In this document: positions 10,850 to 22,868 of the stretch, in pieces
Layout of the letters: every line of letters begins with the position of its first letter
Numbering within the stretch: the stretch's first letter is position 1
DNA from: Neurospora crassa OR74A
Taxonomy: Eukaryota > Ascomycota > Sordariomycetes > Sordariales > Sordariaceae
Assembly (NCBI RefSeq): GCF_000182925.2
Contig: NC_026501.1
Coordinates: 3,348,001 to 3,412,000, forward strand
DNA: 64,000 bases
Reading direction: 5' to 3'
Notes under the pieces: generated by a model
Told to the model about the DNA's origin: nothing
The model's input: the letters and a program-made list of their open reading frames with translations, nothing else
Database searches by the model: none
Program-made: the position numbers and the translations under genes

Positions 10850-12565
10850 ATGCGAATAGCCACGCAAAGGAGCTGGCTGCTAGCCGGTCTGCCATTGGCA
10901 GGTTGCGCAGCCTCACTTAATTCTCATACGGACATCGTTATGTTCAGCGACAGTGACGGATTTACCCAGGGGACAAAAGAAATACCAGGCAAGCCGGCCG
11001 TAATCTGGGAGGCGACTACGTTCAGATGGAATATCACAAACACGAGCGGTACCACTGTCAACACCGTCAACCTTTACAGCAACACTACGATAGTCGAGCC
11101 TGCCTCGCTTCAAAGCCTTGCAAAAACCTCGCAGAAAATTGGGAGCTGGCCAGATCTAACCTTAGGTATGGCGCCTCAGGGCGATATCATCACCTTGCCA
11201 ACATCTACGTCGTATCCCATCAACCTCACCGGTAAGTCAACAGGAAGTGCATCACAAATTGTCTAAAAGCCTAACCTCTCTTCGCCGTGGCGTGACGTGA
11301 TGACTGGAACGTTCGTGCTAACTGAAGGCAACGAGCCAACAGTTGAGACAAATGCTACAGGAGGCTCGGTGACAATTGACAATATCTGGACTATCCTCAA
11401 CCTCAACAATACCTCAGCCCAGCCAGCCCAGCCAGCCCCGCTGAAGCTGCTGTACTTTGATGTTGTCTGGAAGAACGGCGGCAAAACGGGCAGGAGCTAC
11501 AGCCGGCTCTTCACAACAATCGGGAACATTGCGCCAGACCATACCATACTTGAGGGTTATGGTTTAAATCCTTTGCTCAACAACCCTGACCCGGTCTTTC
11601 CGGAAGAACATCCGATCAGGGACGACTCCGATGGGGGCGGCCAGTCAGCTGGAGTCGGAAAGCCAACCGAATCACCTTCTCCCACTCCAGGGGCAACCTT
11701 GGCCACCCCGACCAACGGCGGCGGCCTAGTCAGCAGCGGCACCGGAGAGCCTTCCAACCTCAAGAGCAAGAAAGGTATCTCCATTGGCGCCATCGTTGGA
11801 ATCGCCATAGCCTGCGGCCTCCTCGGCCTCGCTCTCATCAGCGGCATCGTCTTTTTCTGCCTCCGGCGGCGCCACAAGCAAAACGCCCTTCGAGACGGCA
11901 CCAGTCGCGGTGGGCCTTACGGGGGCTTCGCCAGCGGCGGCGGTCGGAACGGCGGTGACGAGCTCATAGCCGAGAAGGAAGCCAACGCGGGCGTCATCCA
12001 CGACGTGACGAGCGCGCCTCACTCGCCTTACTCTGACAACCTCGTGCGAATGGGTGACGCCGGTGCCAACAGGAATAGCGGTAGTGTCGTTGTTCCTAAC
12101 ATTGATTCTGGCGTTCCCCCTCAGGTGGTTCTTCCCGGAGCAGATGGGAGACTAGAAGGAGATGGAGACAGCCCGGCTTCGAACGCCCCGTCCTACCACA
12201 TGATGCAGCAGCAGCAGCAGCAGCAGCAGCAGACACCGCACGATCATCAGTCTGGAAGGTCTTTTACCATGTACTCTGATCATCAGTCCGGAGGGGGAGA
12301 AGGAGGAGGGTCGCCTACCACTCTGCACAGCGGCGGTGGCGGCGCACCATCGTTCACACATGGGGGAGCAGGCACTGATAGCAACCGGGGTAGTCTGATC
12401 AGCCAGCAGCAGCAACAGGGTAGGAGCTTGTCAACGCCGTATGCTCATTTGGTCGAGGAAGGCATGACAGAGGAGGAAATCAGGAGGTTGGAGGAGGAAG
12501 AGCGACAGCTTGATGTGGCCATTGAACAGCACGCGGGAGGGCAGAGGGGCTCCAGGCACCTATGA
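10850..12565 (+). CDS. Single-pass membrane protein with N-glycosylated ectodomain
   Basis: Two exons (10850-11231, 11328-12565) separated by a 96-bp GT-AG intron with branch-like GCTAAC give 539 residues. Residues 1-20 look like a signal peptide (basic start, LLAGLPLAGCAAS). The ectodomain to about residue 277 has several NxS/T sites and ordered beta-like blocks (AVIWEATTFRWNITNTSG; LLYFDVVWKNGG), then a Ser/Pro/Thr stalk. A strong transmembrane helix (about 278-306, ISIGAIVGIAIACGLLGLAL) ends with CLRRRHK, so the C-terminal about 230 residues should be cytosolic. That tail is Gly/Ser/Gln-rich with nine consecutive Gln (421-429) and finishes in a charged helix (TEEEIRRLEEEERQLDVA). The layout resembles fungal cell-surface sensors and adhesin-like proteins, but I recognise no named family. 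The function is unknown; the topology is well supported. Confidence 0.85.
12206..12232 (+). repeat. (CAG)9 coding trinucleotide repeat
   Basis: Nine perfect CAG codons encode a nine-Gln run in the predicted cytosolic tail of the membrane protein at 10850-12565. The repeat is pure, so length variation between isolates is likely. Confidence 0.95.
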
Positions 12566-13210
12566 CGAATGCTTTGGAAAGTGAAGATAACCGAGCAAAG
12601 TAGTTAAGGAAGAGGGTGATGATATGAGTATTTCCTTTTTCATTGTTGATCTTTGGGAAGTTACGTATGTCCGTATCAGTAGGGGCGATGCTACAATATC
12701 TGATGGTTATAAATCGAAAAATCTTTGATCAGCAACTCTATTTCCATTTTCTGTTTTATTCTGCGAACAGTTATGGAGCGATTCAGAGAATGTGAATGCA
12801 TCGAGGAAACGGAGTGAACGTACCGAATGGTGGTCTCAGAGCCATGGCCTATGTCATGTCCGAAGGATCCGCATGAAACAAGAAAATCATGGACTACTAG
12901 TACTTGAGCCGGACACCATATAACGGACCCTGAAATTCACACATCTTGTCTTGCTCAGATACTATTTTTGCTGGCAATGAATCTAGAAGGTAACCATCGG
13001 CAATTTGTCGTGCAAAAGTTCCTTATACTGTCACCAATTTCGAGCCCGACCCATAATGCACATCATGAAAACATGAGAATCCTAAGATGGCCATCAAGTA
13101 TCTTCGGGGCTGAATTCTCTATCGATATCTGACGAGAACAGTCCCTTCGGATACTAATCCAAAGCCACAACTTTTTCCCTGACCTCGGGGAATCTCGTCC
13201 TGCTTGCTCT
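12566..13210. other. Convergent 3' intergenic region
   Basis: The 645 bp between the stop codons of two convergent genes hold no supported gene and should contain both 3' UTRs and terminators. AT-rich stretches near 12630-12730 fit polyadenylation regions. Confidence 0.5.
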
Positions 13211-14305
13211 CTACCTCGAGAAGAACCTGCCAACCATGTTGCTCGCAATGTTACCAGCGATGTTGCCCGAGCTGAACGCGGTTCCAGCAATGTTGGAAGC
13301 CTGGCTGAACTTGTCGCACCTGGAGAAGGCAAGCGAGTTGGTGATGGTAAGAACCAACGCAATAGCTATACAACACGCCCATTAACCTCCGATTAGCATA
13401 TAATGCCTTTTTTGACAACCCAAAAACCACGCAGCACAACAAGCAAGCCAAGGGAACTGGCAAGCGCTAGTACGATGGATAGAGGGGAAAGGGGCACATA
13501 CCAACAAGAGGCAACCAAATAAACTTCAAACTGAACAAGGCCACAATAGCCAGCACAACCCACAGCAGCGGCTGCGCATAGATTGCCAGCCAAAAGAAGC
13601 GGCTGTCGGTCGCGTTGATGATCTTGGTCCCCGGCTCGCTGCTTTCAAACACCCAGTGCGAGTCGCCCGAGTTAGGATCGACCTCGTTCCACCAACGCAG
13701 GCCCACGAGTCGGCGGCCAGCAATGTTCTTGAGGTAGTAAAAGTCGCCGGCGAGGAGAAGGATGGTTATGATGAAGATCATGACACTGCCGGTCGGTTGG
13801 GGGGGTGGTTAGCAATCTAATCCCTTGATTTCTTCTGATGGATGAAAGCTGTGGAAGGCTGGGAACACTCTCGGGTTCGCGTTCGCTTGCGACTGTATAG
13901 ACGAGCAAGTGGGCAAGTCGAGCATCTGATATGGTGTGGTTTAAGGGGGCTGACGGGGTCGCCTTACAGGTTGTCGGTAAATAAGAGGCCAAAAAGGTAG
14001 ACAAGGAGACTGGCTGTAGTTCGCGATCGGGTTTTAGCAAGCGTGTCTTGGTAGCAGGTATCGGGTGCTCCATCCTCCCCCGTCTTCTCTTCGTGACCTT
14101 CTACCCATCATCCTGCCGGAATGCATTCTCCTCCCCATCATGGCCGTAATGGGCTACATCCAATCCTCGAGACACTGACAAAGGGAGCTAGGAAGAGGGA
14201 CTGCGAGCACCTACATGATCGAAAAGCGAGGAATGTCAGGAGCGTAATAGGATGCGAGCTCAAGCGCCAGCTCAAAGAGCCGGGCGTCGGTGTTGCTTCC
14301 ATCAT
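13211..14305 (-). CDS. tvp23: Golgi apparatus membrane protein TVP23 (DUF846)
   Basis: Four exons on the minus strand (14305-14215, 14013-13968, 13785-13502, 13365-13211) give 191 residues, the usual family length. The junctions restore conserved sequence at each splice site: [21 protein letters not shown] then [15 protein letters not shown] then [20 protein letters not shown] then [22 protein letters not shown]. Hydrophobic segments predict four membrane passes with the conserved [16 protein letters not shown] loop between them. The C-terminus ([17 protein letters not shown]) is typical. TVP23 proteins reside in late Golgi/TGN membranes and take part in vesicle traffic. All three introns are GT-AG. 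The start is the first of two adjacent ATGs (14305 and 14302), and either gives nearly the same protein. It is convergent with the membrane protein gene ending at 12565. Identification is firm; exon borders are hand-derived. Confidence 0.94.
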
Positions 14306-15139
14306 CAGGATCAGAAGGTGACCTGTTACCGGGTTCGAAGGTACTTTGTCACAATGGTGTCGTCGTGAAGTTGGAGAGAGGTGAAGCCAAGCCGTTTGCA
14401 CGATGCGCAACTGCGCAGGTCAGAACACCTAAGCTCCGCGCTGACAGACCGTCTCGAACACAAGCTAGGGTGTATTAACGGCTGAATATCCGGTGGGGAG
14501 GACTTCAAGGTATCGAAATACCCAGTTTTTGCAGGTAATTGGCAGGACCTGGGAGGTACCTTTTCCCCACACAACTCAGCATTGCTGTTAATGCACTATC
14601 GTTACCTACAACCACGTTTCCCCTTGGGCATGAACACCATGCTGGTCTTCCGTACAAAGCCTCCCTACGAACTGAAATAACCAGGCTTTACTTCGATATG
14701 GAACTCAATGTCTTTTTGCGTCAAAGCAATCCCCGTGCTTCCCGGTTTCTTATCCTATTGTTGCTTAAAAATGAGGTTCTCCGGGGACAAAGTTACCATG
14801 CATATTGAGCCAGAGAACGGAGGTCGGAGGACAGTAAAATCTAGTGGACATAGCGCCCCAGCCGACAGCGGCCCGAAGCTACAGCTCCGCGCTGGTGCTA
14901 CGTCACATGCCATTCGATTCCCCATTGAGCTCAGCAACATCCTTCTGTTGACTTTCTCCCCTCTTCCCGATTTACAGACAGTAGTCACTGAGTGGTTTAG
15001 GATGCTCTCGGGCCTTTGTTAGCAGTGTATGCAGTGGATGAGTGGCTGGGTCGGTCATACTTGTGAGCCCAGATAGTTTCCATCCCGTCAACATCCAGAC
15101 ATACCGCAGAGCCCACCTGTTGACTTGAAACTGAACATC
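14306..15139. other. Divergent promoter region between TVP23 and the CitE-like gene
   Basis: This 834-bp stretch separates two genes transcribed away from each other and must contain both promoters. No coding frame of merit and no recognised regulatory site were found. Confidence 0.5.
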
Positions 15140-16261
15140 ATGGCTACCTCTTCCGTCCTCCGTCGGGCGCTCCTATATGGTGCGGTCTATCCAAGATATA
15201 ACCCTCCTGTCATATGGCTGCAATAGTTGCTAACTCAGCATGACCCAGTTCCTGCGTCTTCTCAGAAGTTCATGACCAAGTCACTCTCCTTGGCTAGTGA
15301 TAATATCACCTATGACCTTGAGGACTCGGTGACTCCAGCAAACAAGCAGACCGCTCGCACACAATTGCGCGACCACCTGTCCTCACTTTCGGACAAGCCG
15401 GCCTCCATTGGAGAGCTTGCTGTACGCATCAATGCTGTCTCGACGCCCTATGCGCTTGATGATCTGACCACTCTCGCAAGCGCCCCAAACCTTGACGCCA
15501 TTGTCATCCCAAAGGTCAACAGTGCTAGTGATCTGTCCTTCGTTACAGATGTCATTCGCCATGCTGCACCACAGCGACATTCTTCTAACCCCACGGCAAG
15601 CCCTCTCAAGCTACTTGCCTTGATTGAATCGGCCCGAGCAGTCATGGATTTGCGCTCGATATGTGCTGCGTCACCGTATCTGAGTGGTCTGATCTTTGCT
15701 GCTGAGGATTTTGCGTTGGACCTGTCTATTACGCGAACGCCAGGTTTGGCCGAGTTTTTGTACGCCAGAAGTGCTATTGTAACTGCTGCCAGAGCATTCG
15801 ATCTCCCTAGCTCCATTGACCTTGTTTGTACCTCATACAAGGGTCCAGAGGGGGTAAAGCAGCTAGAGGAGGAGTGTCAAAACGGCAAGGAGATGGGCTT
15901 CAACGGAAAGCGTGAGTTACCTATTCCTGAATTTCCATTCCTTGTACCGACGGTGCCTTTCTTATGGGAACTGTGCTCTTCACTAATACTTGGCATTCAA
16001 ACAGAGTGTATCCACCCCAGTCAGGTCGAAGTGACTCAGCGAATGTTTGCTCCAGCAGAGGCCGAGGTTGAGTGGTACGTTCGTATCCTCGTTGCCGATG
16101 CTCAGGCCTCTGCAGCTGGTCGAGGTGCTTGGACCTTGGACGGAAAGATGATTGATGCTCCTGTGGTTGGAAAGGCTCGGGCGGTAGTCGCCAAAGCCGC
16201 AAAATGTGGAATGGATATCGAAAACATTAAAGCAAAGTGGAAAGATCAAAAGCCGGAGTGA
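15140..16261 (+). CDS. HpcH/HpaI aldolase / citrate lyase beta (CLYBL)-like protein
   Basis: Three exons (15140-15179, 15249-15911, 16005-16261) encode 319 residues. Intron 1 has a weaker donor (GTGCGG) but restores LLYVPASSQKF, the first strand of the CitE barrel; intron 2 restores GFNGKQCIHPSQV. Family motifs follow in order: ITYDLEDSVTPANK (33-46), AVRINAVSTP, LDAIVIPKV, LALIESARAVMDL (metal-ligand Glu), SGLIFAAEDFALDL, and the C-terminal cap after IHPSQV. Known relatives act on acyl-CoAs: mammalian CLYBL is a mitochondrial citramalyl-CoA lyase, and bacterial CitE cleaves citryl-CoA. The N-terminus begins almost directly at the barrel, so no clear mitochondrial presequence is visible and location is uncertain. 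The stop lies only 28 bp from the stop of the convergent gene on the other strand. The family is certain; the substrate is inferred. Confidence 0.93.
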
Positions 16262-16289
16262 TGGCTTCTCTGCTGGATCAGGTCACATC

Positions 16290-18441
16290 TCAGAACTCGC
16301 GAGGATCTTCCCACAGTCTCGGTAACCGGGTATCTTGACCCCCTATGCCCTGCCCGTAATGCTCTAGGTCGAAATATTCGGGATCCTGTACCTGGATATG
16401 TGCTGTGTCTGTTGGAAGTTGATGCTGATTGTACCACGCAGTGTCCCGAAGAAATGTATCATTGCCTTCGGGATATAAACCATGGCCGAGCTGCTGCCGC
16501 CCTATACCTTCAGTCAGGTCTGGACCATGGGGCTGTGATCCATCCATTTCTTCGTTGTTGGTGGAACTCTGCAGAGCTTCTTGCTCGATTCTGCGGATGT
16601 AATCTTCCATACTTTCACGAGGCGGATCCTGCGTATGAGCATACAAAAGCTGAGCTGGAGGACATGAAATAGACCTTGAAATTTGATCAACTGCAGGGCG
16701 CAAAGAGGTTGGTTGGTGAGAAGGCATTACAGCCCGAACTCTTTCAGGCGGAACGAGTTTCGTATAGCGACCGGATGCTTGCTTAGGAGAAGGCTCCTGA
16801 TATGTTTGCCAGCCTTCTTGGGCAAACAAGTTACGCGCTGCTACAAACGGCTGAGAAAAGAGTCTATCCCTGGCATTAGAGGTAACCCAGGCTTGTGGTT
16901 GAGGTTGGAACTGTGGCTGCGGTGGTACATCTAGTAGCGTTGTTGCTGTTGTATTGGATGAGGGCTGCTCATATACAGTTCTCTTGTCCATAGTTGGCAA
17001 TGCTTCTGCAGGCAGCATGGAGACACGTTGTTTGAGGTTACTGTTTTCGTCTGCTGTCATGACTGCGGAATCTTGATACTGGGGTATAGAATTTTTTGGG
17101 TATTGGCGATTTTGATTCCGATCTGCATCAAACGATGTCTGGACTTGAGCATCCTGGTACACTATCGATTTCCGTGGATGACGCTTTGCTCTCGAAGCTG
17201 GTCTAATCTTGAAATCCTCCGAAACCACATGTGGGCCCTTTATTTCCCGCTCCTGCAGGACAAGCTTCCGAGCAGAACTTTGAATGCTCTTCCGGGGTTT
17301 CTCTGAAATGGAAACGTTGGACACTGGCGCCGGATCCCTGTCACTTGTTGACCATGTGAAATATGTAGTTGATCTGCTACTCGGACGATTTGGTAGGACA
17401 AGTATTGAATCATCACCACGCGAAGAGAAAAGAGAGTCTGGCCGGAGAGAAGCAGGCGAAGGCTGTCTGGTAGAGCCAGTGCTTCTACTTGGAAGAAGCG
17501 AAGGGCTGGGTGAATCATGTGTTCGTTGCTGGCGGATATCTGAAGCCGGATGTCTAGCAGTAGCAGTGTCGTATCGTTGTTCTCGATGAGGTCGGTAGTG
17601 TATTTTCTCAGCTTCCGCTTTTTCACCGTCAGCTCTCCCCGTAAAGAATGCAGACAGCTCTTTCATTTCCTTAGCTTCCGCCTGCTGTCTTCGGCTTCTT
17701 CGTCCTGGCTCCACCGCTCTTGATCTATGATCAGGGCGTCTTGATATAGTTTCGACCTCCCTGGCTTTGGAGCTCTGGCGACGGGCAGTACCGTGGTCGG
17801 TTCGTTGGGCATGCTCGTTCATTCGTTGCTGTAATTTGAACTACATTAGCAAATTGCTATTAATGACGTTAGTGACAGTTACCCACCGCATGTTGATATT
17901 TACTTCGGGTATGTCTTTTAACATCCTCCAAAGACCCGTGACTGTCCTCCCGGCGATGTTCTGTAGTCTGGGTCCGTCTCTTGTGACGATCTACCTCTGG
18001 CCTGTATTCGTATTTGTCAAGCCTCGTGTTGTGTCGGGATTTCTTTTCAAACCGAAGAGCATTTGGGCTATGGGTCTCTCTTGGGTGTACTAGCTCGGGC
18101 GATTCTGACCGTGCTCTCTTCTTCTTTTGACTAGTCTGCTTGACCATGTGCGCGCGCGGCGAGACCTTTCGAGGTCTGTCCCCCGGAACCGGCTCTGGGG
18201 AACAGGCACGATTCGCTTGTGATCGCTGCAGCCATGTGTGGACATAATCCGCCTTCTCAGGCTGGCTAGCGGGCACCTCGAACGCACCTTGGTGATTGTG
18301 CCGAGCTTCCCGGGTACGCAATCTGGCAGATGTGTGATGGTATTCATTGCTTCTTCGTTCATGTCGATGATGGTCATGATCCGATGGATGACCTGATTCG
18401 TATGGATATTTGCTTCGATAATGGTATTTACGGGAATCCAT
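16290..18441 (-). CDS. Arg/His/Ser-rich hypothetical protein, 697 aa
   Basis: Two exons on the minus strand (18441-17887, 17828-16290) flank a 58-bp intron (donor GTGGGT, acceptor TACAG). Both sides are phase 0 and the join reads KYQHA then QRMNEHAQRT, giving 697 residues. The N-terminal about 185 residues are very basic and His-rich (RSKYPYESGHPSDHDHHRHER; KKKRARSESPE), and a nuclear role is plausible. The middle carries RRPDHRSRAVEPGRRSRRQQAEAKEMKELSAFFTG, which looks like the most ordered block. The rest is Ser/Pro/Gln-rich. A C-terminal stretch (ESMEDYIRRIEQEAL) is helical, and the end (PEYFDLEHYGQGIGGQDTRLPRLWEDPREF) has conserved-looking aromatic residues. I recognise no characterised family. 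The downstream ATG in exon 2 (17822) would drop the whole basic N-terminus and is less likely. Function unknown. Confidence 0.78.
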
Positions 18442-21400
18442 AAGTCACAGATTGACCACAATTAGAGAAGACGCCCGTAGGCTCGAGTGATGATGAAATA
18501 TGGCGACTGTAATCCTACTGTAGTTGGTAAACAGAAGAGTTGGAAAAGCCTGTGTTAGTGTACATACCTATCCCCCAAGTAGAAGTCCAGAGAAAAGCGG
18601 CGAGCACGATCCAGAACCGTGCCCGATCTATGCCCTCTGTACCCTCTGAAGCCGAACTGCTCACGACGTAACTATGACCAGTCTCACCAAATGGTTCTTT
18701 CCTGTTCTTGATATTTTCAAGCGGTCTGTACGTGGATGTCGTATTTTACTTCACGTTCGACTCTTCGTGACAGTGACACTGGCGGGACGAATGAAGCCCG
18801 TACGGGTATCTTTCAGTCGTTACTGTAACACCAAGTTGCAGGTTTATCCGATCAAGACGCCATCCTGACTGGATGGTAATAGTGATTGAGAAGGTGCTTG
18901 CCTGGCCATGGCGTACAGGTCTGGAGGAAGGAACCTTTATCCGCGTCTAAAAGTGGGCCAACGATGATTCGCGTCTTGCGAGCCAACTCTCCGAGCATTC
19001 TCCTTGTACCGTAAACTTGGAATCATCGCGATGGCGATGACTTATGGAGATTAGAGTGTTAGACAATTTGTAAAATGAGATGTCACATGCCTATTGTATA
19101 CTTACATTTTGGTTGACGGTGAGAGTTCTAGGTAGGGGTTTTGGTGCTTTCGCGGGCAGTCCCCATACGGAGTCCCGCTTACACTAACTGATTCCATTTG
19201 TTATTGTACGGATTTTTGGGCTTCAATGAAAACATTACGTTGAATCTGATGTCATTAGTACCAAAGCTTACTTCCCACTTCGTTAATGTACTTGCAGCTC
19301 CTCCAAGTCTATACCTCAGTTCAAACACCCAAAGGCCTATCACTCCCTTTTCTCCGTTCTTATGCAATTACACCTTCATCTGGACTAAGTACACCGAATT
19401 TCAATTAAAGGTCGCTCCCTACCTATCGGCTATGGTGCAACCCAGTACTCAACTTCTACACGAGCCACAACCCGAACCCACGATCCAGCCTTTCGTCGCC
19501 CGGGTTAGGGAAGGCAGCTTTGCTGAAGCCAGCCTCCCCGAACACTACTTAATAGTATATGTAATGCGCAGTCCACATCTCTAGCTGAAACCAATCACAG
19601 TCACTTGTTCACAGACAAGGTTCCTTTTCACGCCTCGTGAATCCTGGTACACTACAGTCGCATCCTGCAGGTACAATCTCTTTACAAGATTCGTCGACTG
19701 ATTTGACTGGAAGCCGACGCTATCGAAGCGTGCAAGATCTGGATAGTATCATACGCACAGTACAATGTTTGCCGCCTCAACGGCGTTGACGTTGTTGGTG
19801 GAGACGGCAGGGTATCTGTGACTCCACGAGACGAACCATCCACATGCAGGACAGTTGGACCCCAGTTTTGGATCAGATAAGCCAGTAGGATACAAGACCG
19901 AAGTGGGTTTTACAGCCAGCAACAGCCCGGGGAAGGAAATCTTGGCTTTGGCTCCAGGCCTCCACCTCCAGATCTCTCTGGCGGGTCCGTTGGTGATGTT
20001 GATGTTGACGTTGATGTTATTTCCCACCGCGCCATCGAGGTTCCTCATGATACGTAGCGTCAGTGTGGCCACATCCCACGGACAAAGGGAATAAACGAGG
20101 ACCCGCGGACCATCATAGTTGTCTCAAAATCAGCACATATTTAACATAGTACCGTAGTACAGTATCTTGACTTGAGGAACTCGACAGTTGTGGACCCACG
20201 TTCGTTGAGGCGAGGTTGCAGGAAATCGGCAAACAGAAGAACCTCAAGACCTGAAGGTGACAGACGCGGAGAATCAACAGCTTGGAGCGAGCCTCCTCTG
20301 CGGCATAAAACAGAATAGAAAAAAACAGAAAAATGGATAAATCACGATCAAAACAAAAATTCACCCAAAAAAAAAAACCACTTTGCCATTGTAACTCCTC
20401 GCATATCGCCCGGATCCAGCCGGAAAGGATGCCACAATCGAGACGCGGAAAGATCACAACCGCATCTTGTGATCCCGCAAGGTCGAGAATACATGACATA
20501 GCCAGATGACCAGCTCGTTCGAGGCCTGTCTGTCTGTCTACCTATCTGTCTGTGTTGCAGGTTGGGATCATGTTCGTCCGCTCTCTGCCTTTTCATATGT
20601 CCTGTCTGCCAATGACAACTGCAACGAGTCGGTGGATGAGATGAGTCAGACTAGGCAATTGGAAAGACTGAAGCATTCATTGCTTCGTCACCGCACTAAT
20701 AGCCTCAGGAAATCACTTACGTTCAAACACCATCTCCTTTCTCCTTCCATGTTTTGTAGACGACCGAACCGCAATGATCTGGCCATCTTCCATCTCATGA
20801 CTAGTAAGAAAACAAGCGCCTCGAGGGTGTTCGTTGGCACAGCCATGGCCTGTTGATCTTCTCTTCAAACGAGTGCAGTTTACCAGATCTCATCCGATGC
20901 CACGTACGTACCAGCAGTCCCGATCTGCTACGCTACCTAAACACACCATCTACATCCAGCTTCACCGTTGTTTTTCCTACCAGAGCTGGCATAAAACAGC
21001 TTACCTCACTCTTCATCTACATCAGATGAAAGACTCGGAACCCCCTCGTCACAACTGATGTTACTGTTTAGCTTCAAGAGCGGTCACGGCCTCAACCTCG
21101 GGGGCCTTTTTGCGATACCTACATGTTGCATCACAAGAAATCGGGGCAGCAGAATTGCCGTGTACCGCAGCAGTTCAAAGTCCCATTTGCGAAACCCCTC
21201 TTTTGTGTGCTGAGGCTGAATGTGGTTTAGCGGGGGAACCTGGCGATGTTCAGGGATTAAACAAGGGCCGGGCCCCTTTGTTGAACCATCAATCTTTATC
21301 GATAAGATCTCCCCACCCTTTTGGTGGATCGCGGCCCGCAGAATCAGGCTGCCTTGGTGACGGGGTGAGGTTGTGCTTGCCCCTCGATTTTGTTGGGTGG

Positions 21401-22868
21401 ATACCTACCTGCATGACCTAGCCATAGCCATAAAGGTTGCCATCTGTCATTGCCAGTCGGCAAGATGGCTTCGTGAATTGAGATGAAAACAAACCAAGGG
21501 ATATTGGGAGGGAGCTGAGCCGGTTGGGGCCAGTCCAAAGCGATAGGAAACATGTTTTAATCATTGTTGGATTCCGATTCGGATCAAACACCGTCGAGAC
21601 AGGCTTGCAGGGCGCCATTCCCATTGTAAAATCGAGGGGGAGGGCGGGGGCCAAAGATGACGAAATGTGCCCACGACAGGCTGCCAGGGACGCGCTGTTC
21701 CTACAGGAACCCATGCAGATTGCAACATTGGTGAATCCCATCAACTCGAGAGGGAGAAAAAAGAGGCAGAGAGGGCAAAATGGTGAGATTGCAAGACAAG
21801 GGAAGAAGGGCATGTAGGGCTTTCGAAAATTATTCTACGTACCCCAGCAAGATTAGGATCTGGATTCAACAGAGCAAGCCGGCAGGTAGCCGTATTCAGC
21901 GCAGCCAACCCCCCCAAGCCCCCCAGTCCAAAACACGAGCATATTGCTGAAGTTGACGTTTCTCTGTTTGATGGTTGTTTGGGCGCCTAAACGGGTTACC
22001 ATGGTCGCCTACCCTCAACCATGCTGGCCGAAACATGTCCTTTTAGCGTCAAGAACCCGGCGCCTTTTGGGACTCTCGGGGCTTCAGGTGCCTATCTGGG
22101 GCTCGTGGGGATGGAATGGCGGAGAAAGCATGTTCGCCATCCCAAAACACGGGACGAAGAAGAGGCGATCAACGTGACGTTATCCTGCCTCTTCAGATAG
22201 GGAACTTTTTAGTCTGAATAAAGAGACGAGTGACGCAAATTCCTGCGGGCTGTGTGCTGGGGAACCTTCCTTCGATCTGCTTGGTTCCTCCTGCAATATA
22301 AGACGATGTGGATATCCCGCCAACCAGCGCACCCTTACCAAGCAATCTTCCAATACTACCAGCCTTGACCGACCAGCAGATTTACCTTGCCCCGCTGTTT
22401 ACGGGGCGTTGTTGGTTTTCTTTTTCTTCACCTACTTATTTCAGTTTCCAAAGTGAACACGAGTCTCGCTCAATCCTGCACTTTCTCTCAAACTTCTACA
22501 TCCTCATCTTCACCCATCTGTGCCTCATTCAAGCATACCTGTATCGATCATTCGTAAGTCGCGACTCCCACCTTTACTTCTATCGCATCATCGTCACGAG
22601 CACAAGTCAAGGGCTATTGTTCAAATCAGTCGCGAAGACCTGACCTCAGCTGGTGGCTTCATGTCGCGATCACGACTGCCTCAGCAGGAACCGCGCTTCA
22701 TTCAAATGAAGTCGTGCGGCAGCTGCGCTCGAGGCAGCAGAAGCCTTGACCGCGGAGTGCATCTCATTGGCGCCCCCCTGCTGGTCACAAGCATTCAGCA
22801 CGATTATGACGTCTAACTATTTTCGCAGACTTTCAGACCAATCTTGATACTACATCACCTCAGCAAAA
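18442..22868. other. 4.4-kb divergent intergenic region and GRP leader
   Basis: No convincing gene was found between the divergently transcribed neighbours. The minus frame 19749-20072 has GTG as its opening codon and no recognisable fold. The last about 570 bp (from about 22300) looks like the leader of the glycine-rich protein: a TATAAG-like element near 22298, pyrimidine-rich sequence, and several short upstream frames. T/A homopolymers occur near 20320-20375. Confidence 0.45.

Noticed and set aside
16290-17822. 510-codon version of the Arg/His-rich gene starting at the internal ATG
   Set aside because: A good 58-bp intron in phase 0 joins it to a 185-codon upstream exon with its own ATG, so the longer model is preferred.
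19749-20072. 107-codon minus-strand frame with an Asn/Ile/Val-rich start
   Set aside because: It opens with GTG; the NINVNINIT run is suggestive but no family, signal peptide or extension was found.
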